The position numbers and the translations under genes were made by a program. From Terriglobia bacterium (GTDB lineage Bacteria; Acidobacteriota; Terriglobia; Terriglobales; Acidobacteriaceae), in assembly GCA_020073015.1 (NCBI GenBank), contig JAIQFZ010000001.1:1-64000 (forward strand): a DNA stretch of 64,000 nucleotides, read 5' to 3'. A model generated the notes under the pieces. The model was not told the origin of the DNA. It saw only the letters and a list, made by a program, of their open reading frames with translations, and searched no databases. Below, piece by piece: positions 8,085 to 16,557 of this stretch (its first letter is position 1; each line of letters opens with the position of its first letter).

Positions 8085-9641
8085 ATGGCGATGGGCACGC
8101 GCAAGCAGCGGGAGAAGCAAGAGGGGTTGTGGATCGCGCACACGGAGCTGGCATCGGCGCCGGGGCATCCGTTTTATCAGCGTTTGAATGAGTTGCTGGA
8201 AGCGGAGGGGTTCGACGGGTTTGTGGAGAAACGGTGCGCGAAGTTCTATGCGGCCAAGTACGGGCGGCCGTCGCTGACGCCGGGGATTTACTTTCGGGCG
8301 CTGCTGATCGGGTATTTCGAGGGCATCGGGGCGGAGCGCGGCATTGCCTGGCGGCTGGCGGATTCGCTGGCGCTGCGGCGTTTCGTGGGCATCGCGCTGG
8401 ACGAGTACACGCCGGATCACTCGACGATTTCGCGAACGCGGCGGCTGATCGATCTGGACACGCATCGCGAAGTATTCGCCTGGGTGTTGGGTGTGCTGGC
8501 GGATCGCGGGCTGCTGAAAGGCCAGCGGATCGCGATTGATGCAACGACGCTGGAGGCGAACGCGGCGATGCGCTCGATTGTGCGGCGGGATACGGGCGAG
8601 AGTTACGAGGAGTTTCTGCGCGGGCTGGCGAAGGCCTCTGGCATTGCGACGCCGACGCGCGAAGACCTAGCGCGGTTGGACTTCTACGAGAGCGATCAGC
8701 TGTCAATTCGTGGAGTTCTCGCCGACGCATCTCCGGGAAGTCCGGTGGAGCAGGGTCATCTACCGTTCGGTGAGAACTGGTATGGCAACAATCTCAAGTG
8801 GAAGTTCACTTCCTACGAGCGCGATTCCGACGTTGGCGACGATTTCGCGCTGCTCCGTCGGTATCAGAACGTGTATGGGCGGTTCAACTCCCCCGATCCC
8901 GTCATGGGTTCTGCGCAAGACCCACAGACCTGGAATCGCTACACGTATGTTCTCAATGGTCCGTTGAATTACATAGATCCTCTTGGTCTCATGCCTATGA
9001 TTTGCAGTCCCGTTGGCAAGGAGGGTGGTTTCGGTTGCTGGATGCTTTGGGGCTGCATTAGTTTGTACGTGGACAACATATATTGGGGCGAGTATTGCGC
9101 CGGGGGCAGGGGAGGTTCACTGCTAGACCCTCCCGAGCCGACTCCGCCACCGCCGCATCCCCCAAACAACGCTACTCTGCCAAAGTGCTCATCTCTAGGA
9201 CCTCTCGGTGTGCTAGCTGCGGGCTTGAGTTTGGCGTCTCAATGGTCAGGAACCGGTTACACGTTGGGAGTTAATGGGAATGGCCTCAAGGCGAAGGTTG
9301 TTGGCGCTGATATCGCGGCCTCTGTCGCATTAGTTTCAGATCCCGCTGGCAACGTTGGTGTCGCACGAAGCCTATCCATAACACCATCCGTCGGAGCGCG
9401 CTCTTACGGCGGGGGCGTCATCATTGGCGGCTCAACATTTTCGGATCTCTCTGGCTACAGCTCATATAGCAACGTCAATTTCACTACGACATTCGGGGCT
9501 GGTTTTGCGACCGGCTTTACGGAGAGTTCAAATTCGTCTGGCCTCACTACTACGGCTTACGTGGGTTTTGGTACGGGTGGGAGTGCTGGAGCAAAGGGAT
9601 TAAGTCTGACAAACAATGTACAAGCATTCTGTAAACAATAA
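8085..9641 (+). CDS. Chimeric ORF: truncated IS transposase fused to Rhs C-terminal region
   Basis: A 518-residue open frame with two unrelated parts. Residues 1 to about 200 (PGHPFYQRLNELLEAEGFD, DEYTPDHSTISRTRRLID, GQRIAIDATTLEANAAM) are the N-terminal half of an IS1182/IS5-like transposase, ending after EDLARLD, where intact homologues continue into KRK-type sequence. The rest is the end of an Rhs/YD-repeat protein: LKWKFTSYERDSDVGDDFA and YGRFNSPDPVMGSAQDPQ, then WNRYTYVLNGPLNYIDPLGL, the hallmark that precedes the variable toxin tip. The tip (about 215 residues) has a Pro-rich linker, then a Gly/Ser-rich region, with no nuclease motif I recognise. Whether the chimera is expressed is unknown. 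Confidence 0.8.
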   Translation: MAMGTRKQREKQEGLWIAHTELASAPGHPFYQRLNELLEAEGFDGFVEKRCAKFYAAKYGRPSLTPGIYFRALLIGYFEGIGAERGIAWRLADSLALRRFVGIALDEYTPDHSTISRTRRLIDLDTHREVFAWVLGVLADRGLLKGQRIAIDATTLEANAAMRSIVRRDTGESYEEFLRGLAKASGIATPTREDLARLDFYESDQLSIRGVLADASPGSPVEQGHLPFGENWYGNNLKWKFTSYERDSDVGDDFALLRRYQNVYGRFNSPDPVMGSAQDPQTWNRYTYVLNGPLNYIDPLGLMPMICSPVGKEGGFGCWMLWGCISLYVDNIYWGEYCAGGRGGSLLDPPEPTPPPPHPPNNATLPKCSSLGPLGVLAAGLSLASQWSGTGYTLGVNGNGLKAKVVGADIAASVALVSDPAGNVGVARSLSITPSVGARSYGGGVIIGGSTFSDLSGYSSYSNVNFTTTFGAGFATGFTESSNSSGLTTTAYVGFGTGGSAGAKGLSLTNNVQAFCKQ

Positions 9642-10113
9642 GCCCGTTCTGGGGTCTCGGCAAGCGTGGATCGCCATGAGGATCATGGAAGCAGTTGTGT
9701 TCTTATCGCTGCTCGTGTTTATCCTACCCCTGACCATGCATCCGTCCGTCTTCCACGCCGACGGCAGAGACTTCCTACCTTTCTTGGGCATCTTCGGTGC
9801 TCTGATGCTCGCCGGGTTTGCTCAGGCTCATCGAATCGTGTACGGCTTTGTCGATGCCGGAGGCATCCATTACCACAGGTACTTACGCTGGAAATATGTC
9901 AGTTGGGAGCAGATCGAGAGCATTGCCAAACGCCCCATGGGCACGATTCATGTCGATGTGGAAGGGGAGAATTTTCCTAGCCGCCACCTTGTCTTCCTTA
10001 AAGATACGGTGGCGTTTGGGGGGCAATCCAAATCTGTTACTTTCGACGATCTTAGAGGCATGTGGATTCGAGCGCGACAATCCCCCACAGGATCTATGAG
10101 AAACGGGGTTTGA
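9616..10113 (+). CDS. Small membrane protein downstream of the Rhs tip (possible immunity protein)
   Basis: 165 residues, overlapping the end of the chimeric ORF by 26 bp in another frame, as often seen for toxin-immunity pairs. Two membrane segments (VVFLSLLVFILPLTM and FLGIFGALMLAGFAQ) precede a soluble part with GIHYHRYLRWKYVSWEQIE, which resembles bacterial PH-like domains of small membrane proteins. No family could be named with certainty. The position next to an Rhs tip suggests an immunity role; this is inference only. Later ATGs at about 9676-9685 are also possible starts. Confidence 0.55.
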   Translation: MYKHSVNNKPVLGSRQAWIAMRIMEAVVFLSLLVFILPLTMHPSVFHADGRDFLPFLGIFGALMLAGFAQAHRIVYGFVDAGGIHYHRYLRWKYVSWEQIESIAKRPMGTIHVDVEGENFPSRHLVFLKDTVAFGGQSKSVTFDDLRGMWIRARQSPTGSMRNGV

Positions 10114-10184
10114 GCTTGGATCAAAGTAGTGGCGGGTGGGCCACATCAACGTGGAGAGTAGAACCTGGGTCTGTCCTTTGAACG

Positions 10185-10433
10185 TTGACACGAAAACAAC
10201 GGGGGTTCGCCGCCGGGACTGGTTTCAACGCCAGGCGCAGACAGAGACACCCGGAAACGCAGAGCTGTCCGGTTGTGCCAAAGCGAGTGCCCGACCCGGT
10301 TTCCGCAAAAGGGACGGAAAGCGGATGGAAGCTTGTAGTCGGATTCGGTGTTTTCCTGCTTGCGGTCGGGGCGGTCTTGCTCGGGACCTCGGGAATCAGC
10401 GGTCTTGGCTCTGATTTTGCCAATTCAAGGTAG
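10185..10433 (+). CDS. Doubtful ORF with one membrane segment
   Basis: An 82-residue open frame inside the mobile element. Only the second half (WKLVVGFGVFLLAVGAVLLG) looks protein-like, as a single transmembrane helix; the first half is Arg/Pro-rich and not convincing. No ribosome binding site is seen. It may be the eroded remnant of a second small membrane protein next to the putative immunity gene. Confidence 0.2.
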   Translation: MTRKQRGFAAGTGFNARRRQRHPETQSCPVVPKRVPDPVSAKGTESGWKLVVGFGVFLLAVGAVLLGTSGISGLGSDFANSR

Positions 10434-10593
10434 TCCATGCCCGCGCCCGCCCGCCAACTAGGCTCACTGTTCCCGCCCCCGCCGCCAGCCCTACTCGCCC
10501 GCCTCGCCCCCACTCGCTCGCGCGCGGGCCCCCGGCCTCCGTCCAAGATGTTTACTAGTCGGTAACGAGACCGGTTTCAAAACGCTCTACCTC

Positions 10594-10785
10594 CTATCCC
10601 GTCAAGCGTTGAGGGGGGCTAGTCGGACAGCGTCCCGGAACGACGATTGGCAATGCGAAGGCAAGGATGTCCTGACGGGAATAGGAGGCGAGCTTGCGCG
10701 GAATCAGCGAAGCGATCGCCGTACCCTGCTGGATCCAAGTCTCGGTGTCCTCGGACTTCACCACGCACTTGATGACACGGAACAC
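10594..10785 (-). pseudogene. ORF whose 3' end was replaced by the mobile element
   Basis: A minus-strand frame from GTG at 10785 (FRVIKCVVKSEDTETWIQQG then TAIASLIPRKLASYSRQD) now ends inside the inverted end of the element. If the element and one direct repeat are removed, the frame continues through RLTPYNRAH to a stop at 7858-7860, about 27 bp upstream of the TPR gene. No family was recognised, and it may be a short regulatory or hypothetical gene or chance coding. Confidence 0.3.
10601..10617 (+). repeat. Right flanking direct repeat of the mobile element
   Basis: A second copy of GTCAAGCGTTGAGGGGG, just outside the right inverted end. Together with 7880-7896 it marks the insertion point. 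Confidence 0.8.
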
Positions 10786-10795
10786 GACAAATCCA

Positions 10796-10820
10796 GAGCG
10801 CGGATCCCCGATCCGCGCTC
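10796..10820. repeat. Perfect palindrome GAGCGCGGATC / GATCCGCGCTC
   Basis: Inverted arms of 11 bases around CCC in intergenic DNA. Likely another palindromic repeat family rather than a terminator, as no T-tract follows on either strand. Confidence 0.65.
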
Positions 10821-10915
10821 CGGCACCGGGAACCAGGAGACGAGTTCACGGTGATTCTGCGGGCTGTGCAGCGTACGCTCACGGTTTGAGCGCAAATGGC
10901 ACGCTGCACTTCAAT

Positions 10916-10947
10916 CTCCGGAGCGCATTGCTGTCCGCGCTCCGGAG
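10916..10947. repeat. CTCCGGAGCGC inverted repeat downstream of GloVer gene
   Basis: CTCCGGAGCGC at the left and GCGCTCCGGAG at the right form an 11-bp stem. It lies about 40 bp past the restored stop codon of the minus-strand GloVer/IPT gene and could act as a transcription stop, though a T-run is missing. Confidence 0.5.
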
Positions 10948-10983
10948 TTAAAGACTCGGCGTCTCCCTATCCATTGATCATCC

Positions 10984-13001
10984 TCAATTGATCGTGAACG
11001 TCTTGGCGTTGCTGGTTCCGCCTCCTGGCGTTTTGTTGAAGACGGTTACGCTCGCTGTGCCTGCTGTCTTGATGTCGGCGGCCGGCACGGTTGCGGTCAA
11101 CATCGTGCTGCTGACATACGTAGTCGTCAGCTTCACCCCTTCCACTCAATCACGGAACCGGAAACATAGCCGGTTCCCGTGGCGGTGAGGGTGAAGGCGG
11201 CGCCACCGTGCGTCGCCGAGCTCGGTGAGATCGAGGCCAGCGTTGGCACCGGATTGTTGACCACGAAGTTGAAGGCCGCGGATGTGCCACCTCCGGGCGC
11301 GGGATTGGTGACCGTGACTTTGAACGTTCCGGCTTTAGCAATCTCGGCAGCGTTGATGATCGCCGTAATCTGAGTCGCACTCACAAAACTCGTGGTGCGA
11401 GGAGATCCCAACCATTTCACCACCGAGGCACTCATAAACCCCGTGCCATTCACTCTGAGCGTAAATCCGGCGCCGCCCACGATCGCGGTGCTCGGCGAGA
11501 GCGACGTAATGGTCGGCATGGGGTTCCCAGGTTTGGGCGTGAACTTGATGGCACTTTTCAAAGTGCCGGAAGACTCGGTGACGGTCACATATCCCTTGGT
11601 TGCGCCGGCAGGGATCGTTGCCGTCAGGTAGGTATCGGAAACCACGATGAAGTTGGCCAACGTCCCATTGAATTCGACCGCGCTTGCGGTCGAGAAGCCC
11701 TGGCCGAAGATGCCCAGCGTTGTTCCGATGTTGCCGAGCGGGGCCTGCAGGATGATATACGGCTTCAACCCAGTGTTGAGGCCATAGAACACGCCGCGCC
11801 CTACCGAACCGCCTTGCGCGGTCGTGCCGTAGAACGTTCCGTTCGGGTGCAACACCAGCGGCGAACTCAGCATGCATCCGTCCGCCGTCCCCTGGGCACA
11901 TGTCGCTGGCAGCAGATTGTACAGGTCCGTGTAGACGCCTTTGGTCGTGATCTTGAACAGACTTTCGGGCCCGTAGCCGCCCATGTTGAAGGTCAGAGAT
12001 GGCGCATACAGGCTGCCGTCTGTGCCCAGCGTCAGGGGGAAGCTGGGAAAGCCTGCATGATCCACGGAATAATTGAAGTTGTGCAGGACGCTGATCGTGC
12101 CTGTGCTGACCAGTTGGAAGATCGTTCCATGGCCGTAGGTGCCGCCGTAGTTGGTCGTGCCGTAGAACTTCCCATCGGCTCCCTGGGTCACGCCCGCAAC
12201 CGGCATGTAAGGGCCAGTGTTGGGAAAGCTGTAGAGCACGCTAACCTTGCCCTTCGGTGTGATCTGGTAAACCGTGCCGCCGTTGTAATCACCGGGCTTT
12301 CCACCGATTTGGCTCGTGCCATAGAAGTTGCCGTTAGCGCCGAGCGTGAGAGGCCCGCTCGGAGTCCCAGGTTCCGGTATGCCCTGGAAGACGTGCAGAA
12401 TCGTGAACTGGCCGGCTGGCGTGATCTTGTAGAAGATTCCGTAGGTATAGGATCCGGGGCAACCATTTTTGCCCGTAGTTGTGCCGTACAGATTTCCGTC
12501 TGTGCCCAAGGTCAGAGGGCCAAGTCCGTATGTGTTGTAAGAACAGAACGGGAACTTGTACAGAACGGTGGGTGCATCGTCCTCGTGGGTGGGATCGAAC
12601 TTGAAGATGACACCGCCGTTATCCAGGTTGTCGTCCCACAAATTACATGTGCCGTAGAGAAGGCCGTCGCTGCCGAGCGTCAGGCCGTTGTAGCATTGCT
12701 CTGCAGGGTCGGGAGACTGTGGGGACTTCCAAAGCAGCTTCTCCCCTCCCCCCGGAGTGATCTGGTAGATCTCAGAACGCATTTGGTTGATGGTGCCGTA
12801 GAAATTGCCGTCGCGGCCAAGGGCCAGTTGGCCATTGGGACCATTCTGGGAGCTATCCACGACTCCGAAGTTGTAGAGGGGGGCATAGGTTTGCGCCTGC
12901 GCCGGGATGGCAATCCCGGCCAATATCACCACAGTGGCGAGCATGGTGAGAGCAACTGCGGCCATGCTGAACTTCTTAACCTGGAAATGAATGCAATTCA
13001 T
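10984..13001 (-). pseudogene. Secreted GloVer-repeat protein with IPT/TIG domains, frameshifted near the end
   Basis: Starts at ATG 13001 after AAGGAGACGATCC, with signal peptide MNCIHFQVKKF...IPAQAQ. Next come about nine repeats of the LTLGTDGNLYGTT type (the 'GloVer' motif), which probably form a beta-propeller at the cell surface. At least two IPT/TIG immunoglobulin-like domains follow (PTITSLSPSTAIVGGAGFTL and VPTLASISPSSATHGGAAFT). The frame stops at 11133 (IEWKG), but one extra G in the GGGG run just before would restore [20 protein letters not shown] through SNAKTFTIN to a stop at 10984. So it is either a one-base deletion or an assembly error. The long upstream extension of the open frame (to 13484) is an artefact. 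Confidence 0.8.
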
Positions 13002-14700
13002 GGATCGTCTCCTTAGTAGTCGAAAATATGAAGTCGTTTGTATTTGGGGGGAATTGCGCCGGAAGCCTCCGCAGTCCTTGACTGAGCGGAAACCACGGAT
13101 CGAGCCAAAATGATTTGTGCGCATCTTCGATGAATCCGAGTACGCAACGCAATCGCCGTAGGTATCAATAGTCCACGCCCTTCCAGAAATTGGGGGTTTG
13201 CACGATTTCGTAGCGCCCGGGATTGCTGCGCACGAGCGCGTCGGCGGTGGAGTTCCAGGCGGTACCATGGCCGACCGTGCCATTGCCGTACATGTTGTTG
13301 TCCTGGATGACCGTCTGATCGAGCAGGTAGTTGCTGAACGCCTGGCCGCGCCTGGCATTGCTGTCCTGTTGGGCCCAATAGCCGGCGTGCTGGGCGTCGT
13401 TGGCAGCATCGGTTGCCGCATACCGGGCTGCGGCGTCGCGGCCGATTTGGTGAATGGCAGCGATGGCGGGAGCCGCGATGGCATGGGCTTCCTGGGCGAC
13501 GACCGCTTCGTTGACCTGAAAGCTGGCGAAGATAGCGCCCACGGTGGCGCGCCACTTGTCAGCGAAGTTTGGGGCGATCGAGCTTAGAGAGAGCGAAACC
13601 ATGTAGTCGCCCATCGCGTTCGGAGCCGTGGTACACAACAGCGTCTCCATCTCAAACAGGTCTTTCTCCGCCGCGTTTTGCACTCCAATCAGCCCACGCC
13701 CGATGGCATGAACGCAGCGTTGGCCAGGGGGAGCGGGCACCTGCTCAGAGCGGGCGATCCGAAAGTCGATCCTGTTGCCGTTCGCGCGCCAGAACTCTCG
13801 GAGCAAACCGGGAAAGCCTCTGACCGGTTCCACGTTGGACGGATAAATAATTTTTTCGTAGCTGCCGGGAGCGTTGCGGTAGCCCCCGTAAGGGTTGGTA
13901 GCCCACCGGCATAAGTTGAGGTTGATGATTACGTTGTAATTGGGGTCGACCACCATCACGGTGCCCCCGTTACCTTTGAGGGTCCATCCATCGGGGATGC
14001 CGACCATGGCCGAGTTGTCGGGGGCTCTAACCATGCGCAGGGTGGCAGGAGGCGCGGATCGACCGGCGGAGTGCTCGCCAGTCGCCGGACCGGAAGCCGC
14101 ACCCGCTCCCGCCGCATGCCACACGCTGAAAAGCTTCGTCAGCATCGGGTTCACGGTCGAGCCAAAGCGAGCCGCGTCATCGGTGACCAGGGCCGCTTCG
14201 ATGTGATTGGAAGCAACTTCCGTGGCGATCAGCAGGCCCGCCACCGGTTTGTTTCCCTGGGTGCGATTGACGACCGTGAAGAAGACAGCAACTGAATTTG
14301 TGTTGCGTACCCTAAAGAGTTTTCCCACTTGAGGCTTCGCGCCGCAGTTGTTGTGCACGGAGCGCAGCACGGCGCCCATGGCTGCCGCTTGGCTGTTCGC
14401 ACCGTCCACCTGTCCGTAGACGATCGTGCCGCCTTCGGGATTCTCAATGGTCTTGAGTTGGGTTTGGGCTCGGGCCGGGCTGCCTGCCCCGGCAAATAAT
14501 AGTACGAGCATGGTGAACGCAATTGCGGCCATGCTGAACGTCTTGCTTTGGCAGCGAATGCAGTTCATGGATCGTCTCCTGAGTAGTTGAAAAGATGAGG
14601 TCTTGTGCTCTCGCGGAACTGCGTCGAAGATTTCCGCAGTCTCCGACTGAGGGGGCTGCTGAGTCGGTCCGCGCACGAGCCGACTTTCAACGAAATGCGG
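13002..14700 (-). repeat. Duplicated leader and signal-peptide region of two adjacent genes
   Basis: About 110 bp before each start (13002-13110 and 14569-14680) are similar: CTCAGTC then GGACTGCGGA or AGACTGCGGA, ending in TACT[AC]AGGAGACGATCC, and the similarity runs on into the first 20 codons (MNCI, FSMAA, TML). The two mature proteins are unrelated. The listed span covers both copies. Confidence 0.65.
13165..14568 (-). CDS. Secreted protein of unknown function sharing the leader of its neighbour
   Basis: 467 residues, start ATG 14568 after AGGAGACGATCC. The signal peptide MNCIRCQSKTFSMAAIAF...PARA closely resembles that of the GloVer protein downstream. The mature part has no named domain that I recognise: motifs include NPEGGTIVYGQVDGANSQAA, GIPDGWTLKGNGGTVMVVDP and LFEMETLLCTTAPNAMGDYM, and the C-terminus is rich in Ala, Gln and Asn. 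Context suggests an envelope or extracellular role. The upstream untranslated region is also partly duplicated before the GloVer gene. It is divergent from the winged-helix/TPR regulator, with 320 bp between them. Confidence 0.8.
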   Translation of the reverse strand: MNCIRCQSKTFSMAAIAFTMLVLLFAGAGSPARAQTQLKTIENPEGGTIVYGQVDGANSQAAAMGAVLRSVHNNCGAKPQVGKLFRVRNTNSVAVFFTVVNRTQGNKPVAGLLIATEVASNHIEAALVTDDAARFGSTVNPMLTKLFSVWHAAGAGAASGPATGEHSAGRSAPPATLRMVRAPDNSAMVGIPDGWTLKGNGGTVMVVDPNYNVIINLNLCRWATNPYGGYRNAPGSYEKIIYPSNVEPVRGFPGLLREFWRANGNRIDFRIARSEQVPAPPGQRCVHAIGRGLIGVQNAAEKDLFEMETLLCTTAPNAMGDYMVSLSLSSIAPNFADKWRATVGAIFASFQVNEAVVAQEAHAIAAPAIAAIHQIGRDAAARYAATDAANDAQHAGYWAQQDSNARRGQAFSNYLLDQTVIQDNNMYGNGTVGHGTAWNSTADALVRSNPGRYEIVQTPNFWKGVDY

Positions 14701-14888
14701 GCCGCCGTCAATGGTCCGGGGATGACCTGCGTGCGACGTGTATGCAACGCGCCAACATCCTTGCTTGCACCGTCTTGGAGAGATTTATTGTGGGTTGGCA
14801 GGATCGTGTGAGCGGCCCGAAAGTGCTAGTTCGAAGAGATTCGCTAGGGTGTTAGACTACTTAGTCTCCCCCGCCAGTGCGTTCTCCT

Positions 14889-16430
14889 ATGACCCTTGCA
14901 CAGGCGTCTCCGGTCGTCGTCCACTTCGGTGTGTTCGAAGCGGACCTGCGCGCGGGCGAACTGCGCCGCAACGGAGTCAAAGTTCGCATCCAGGACTTGC
15001 CTTTTCGCGCCCTGGCTCTTCTGCTGAGCCGTCCCCACGAGGTCGTCACCCGCGAAGAGCTTCGCCAAGCACTTTGGCCGGACGGCGTCTTTGTGGATTT
15101 CGACCGAAGCATCAGCACGGCCATCAAACGGTTGCGCGATGCGCTGGGCGATTCCGCCGATAACCCGATTTTTGTTGAAACCATTGAACGCCGGGGCTAC
15201 CGCTGGATCGGCCCCGTACAAGGCCCGGAATTGTCCGTGGAAGCCGTCGTGCAACCCGGCCTCCAGATTGTCGCACCGCCTCTGCCCCACGCCTCGCCGC
15301 GCTGGAAATTCATCTTCGTGCTTCCGGTCTTGGCGCTGCTGTTTGCGGCGTGGATTTTCCGGCCCAGCTATCGCTCCGCGAAAGCCGGATCGAAGACGCA
15401 ACGAACCTCTTCTGCGTCCAGTGCGGGCTTGCCGCATCACGCCGCCAACCGCGATGCGGAGGAGTTCTACCTCCAGGGCCGTTACTATTGGGAAAAGCGA
15501 ACTCCCGACAGCCTGAACAAAGCCGTCGACTCGTTCACCCAAGCCATCGTCCACGATCCAGGCTACGCGCCCGCCTACGTCGGACTCGCGGATTGCTACA
15601 ACCTGTTGCGCGAATACACCGTGATGCCTGCCGCAGAGGCCTACCCGCGTGCCTTGGCCGCCGCGAAAAAAGCGGTCGAACTCGACCCCCAGTCCTCCGA
15701 GGCGCACGCCTCCCTTGCCTTTGCCTCCTTCTTCGGGATGTGGGACGCCGCCACCGCTGACAGAGAATTCCGGCGAGCGATCGATCTTAATCCGAATAAC
15801 GCCATCGCCCATCACTGGTACGCGACTTATCTTGAATGCCTCCGGCGTTACCCCGAGTCGTTGGCGGAAATCGAGCGTGCCCAGGCGCTCGAACCCGCTG
15901 CCAAGTCTGTGCTGGCCGATAAGGGCGCCATTCTTTTCGACGCCGGCCGCCTGCCGGAGGCCATCGCCCTTCTGAAGCACATGGAAGAAAACGAGCCCGA
16001 CTTTATTTCCCCCCACCGCTACCTGAAGTTCATTTACCTGCAGACAGAGGACTATCCCCGTTATCTTGTCGAAGCCAGAAGCGAAGCCGTTCTGATGCAC
16101 GACAATTCGGCTCTCGCCGTGGTGGAGGCGACCGAAAAGGGTTTTGCCACCGGAGGCGGAAAAGACCTGCTAAAGACCCTCCTCCAGCAACAAACGAAGC
16201 TTTATCAGCGCGGCCAGTTGTCGCCGTACTTCCTCGCGGTGACGTGCTCACTACAGGGGAACAAGCAAGAAGCTCTGCGCTACCTGAGGACCGCCTACGA
16301 TCAGCGCGCCGACGGCTTGTTCCAAATAGAAACCGATCATGCTTTCGACAACCTGCACAACGAGCCTGCCTTCCGGCAGTTAGTCGCCGACGTTGGCCTG
16401 CCGCCACTTTCGGAAGAGAACTCCCGTTAA
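14889..16430 (+). CDS. CadC-like winged-helix regulator with TPR sensor part
   Basis: A membrane-bound transcription regulator. The N-terminal OmpR/CadC-type winged helix (about residues 8-105) shows VHFGVFEADLRAGELRRNG, TREELRQALWPDG and FVETIERRGYRWIGP. One membrane helix (WKFIFVLPVLALLFAAWIF) is followed by an external part with TPR units (DAEEFYLQGRYYWEKRT; AYPRALAAAKKAVELDPQSS). The architecture is common in Acidobacteria, where DNA binding is linked to an extracytoplasmic repeat domain; the signal is unknown. The ATG at 14889 is preferred to the in-frame GTG at 14877. It is divergent from the secreted protein at 13165-14568, a candidate target. Confidence 0.88.
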   Translation: MTLAQASPVVVHFGVFEADLRAGELRRNGVKVRIQDLPFRALALLLSRPHEVVTREELRQALWPDGVFVDFDRSISTAIKRLRDALGDSADNPIFVETIERRGYRWIGPVQGPELSVEAVVQPGLQIVAPPLPHASPRWKFIFVLPVLALLFAAWIFRPSYRSAKAGSKTQRTSSASSAGLPHHAANRDAEEFYLQGRYYWEKRTPDSLNKAVDSFTQAIVHDPGYAPAYVGLADCYNLLREYTVMPAAEAYPRALAAAKKAVELDPQSSEAHASLAFASFFGMWDAATADREFRRAIDLNPNNAIAHHWYATYLECLRRYPESLAEIERAQALEPAAKSVLADKGAILFDAGRLPEAIALLKHMEENEPDFISPHRYLKFIYLQTEDYPRYLVEARSEAVLMHDNSALAVVEATEKGFATGGGKDLLKTLLQQQTKLYQRGQLSPYFLAVTCSLQGNKQEALRYLRTAYDQRADGLFQIETDHAFDNLHNEPAFRQLVADVGLPPLSEENSR

Positions 16431-16557
16431 ACTAACGCCGCCGCTCTCCGCAGGGCCGTGCGCAGGAGTCTCCAAAGTTGCCGGGTGCTCGAGACATCAA
16501 TTTTACAAATCGGGTGCAGGAAACTGGGTGTAGAATCCGCTTATTCGGGGGTGGCGC

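Larger units (their letters stand above)
7894..10600. mobile_element. IR-bounded cassette with truncated transposase, Rhs tail and membrane protein
   Basis: The left end, from GGGATAGGAGGTAGAGCG through TTTGAAACCGGTCTCG to about 7984, is repeated in inverted orientation at about 10512-10600, with near identity over roughly 90 bp. A 14-17 bp direct repeat flanks it. Inside are a transposase N-terminal part (8085 to about 8684), joined in frame to an Rhs C-terminal region (to 9641), then a small membrane protein (9616-10113) and about 400 bp of non-coding or weakly coding DNA. The half of the transposase carrying the last catalytic acid is absent, so movement would need a transposase in trans. 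Confidence 0.8.

Noticed and set aside
8005-8730. Minus-strand ORF opposite the transposase
   Set aside because: Ser/Arg/Pro-rich shadow; no domain.
13002-13484. N-terminal extension of the GloVer protein frame up to 13484
   Set aside because: The added residues are a shadow of the gene at 13165-14568 and the leader; a signal peptide and ribosome binding site support the start at 13001.
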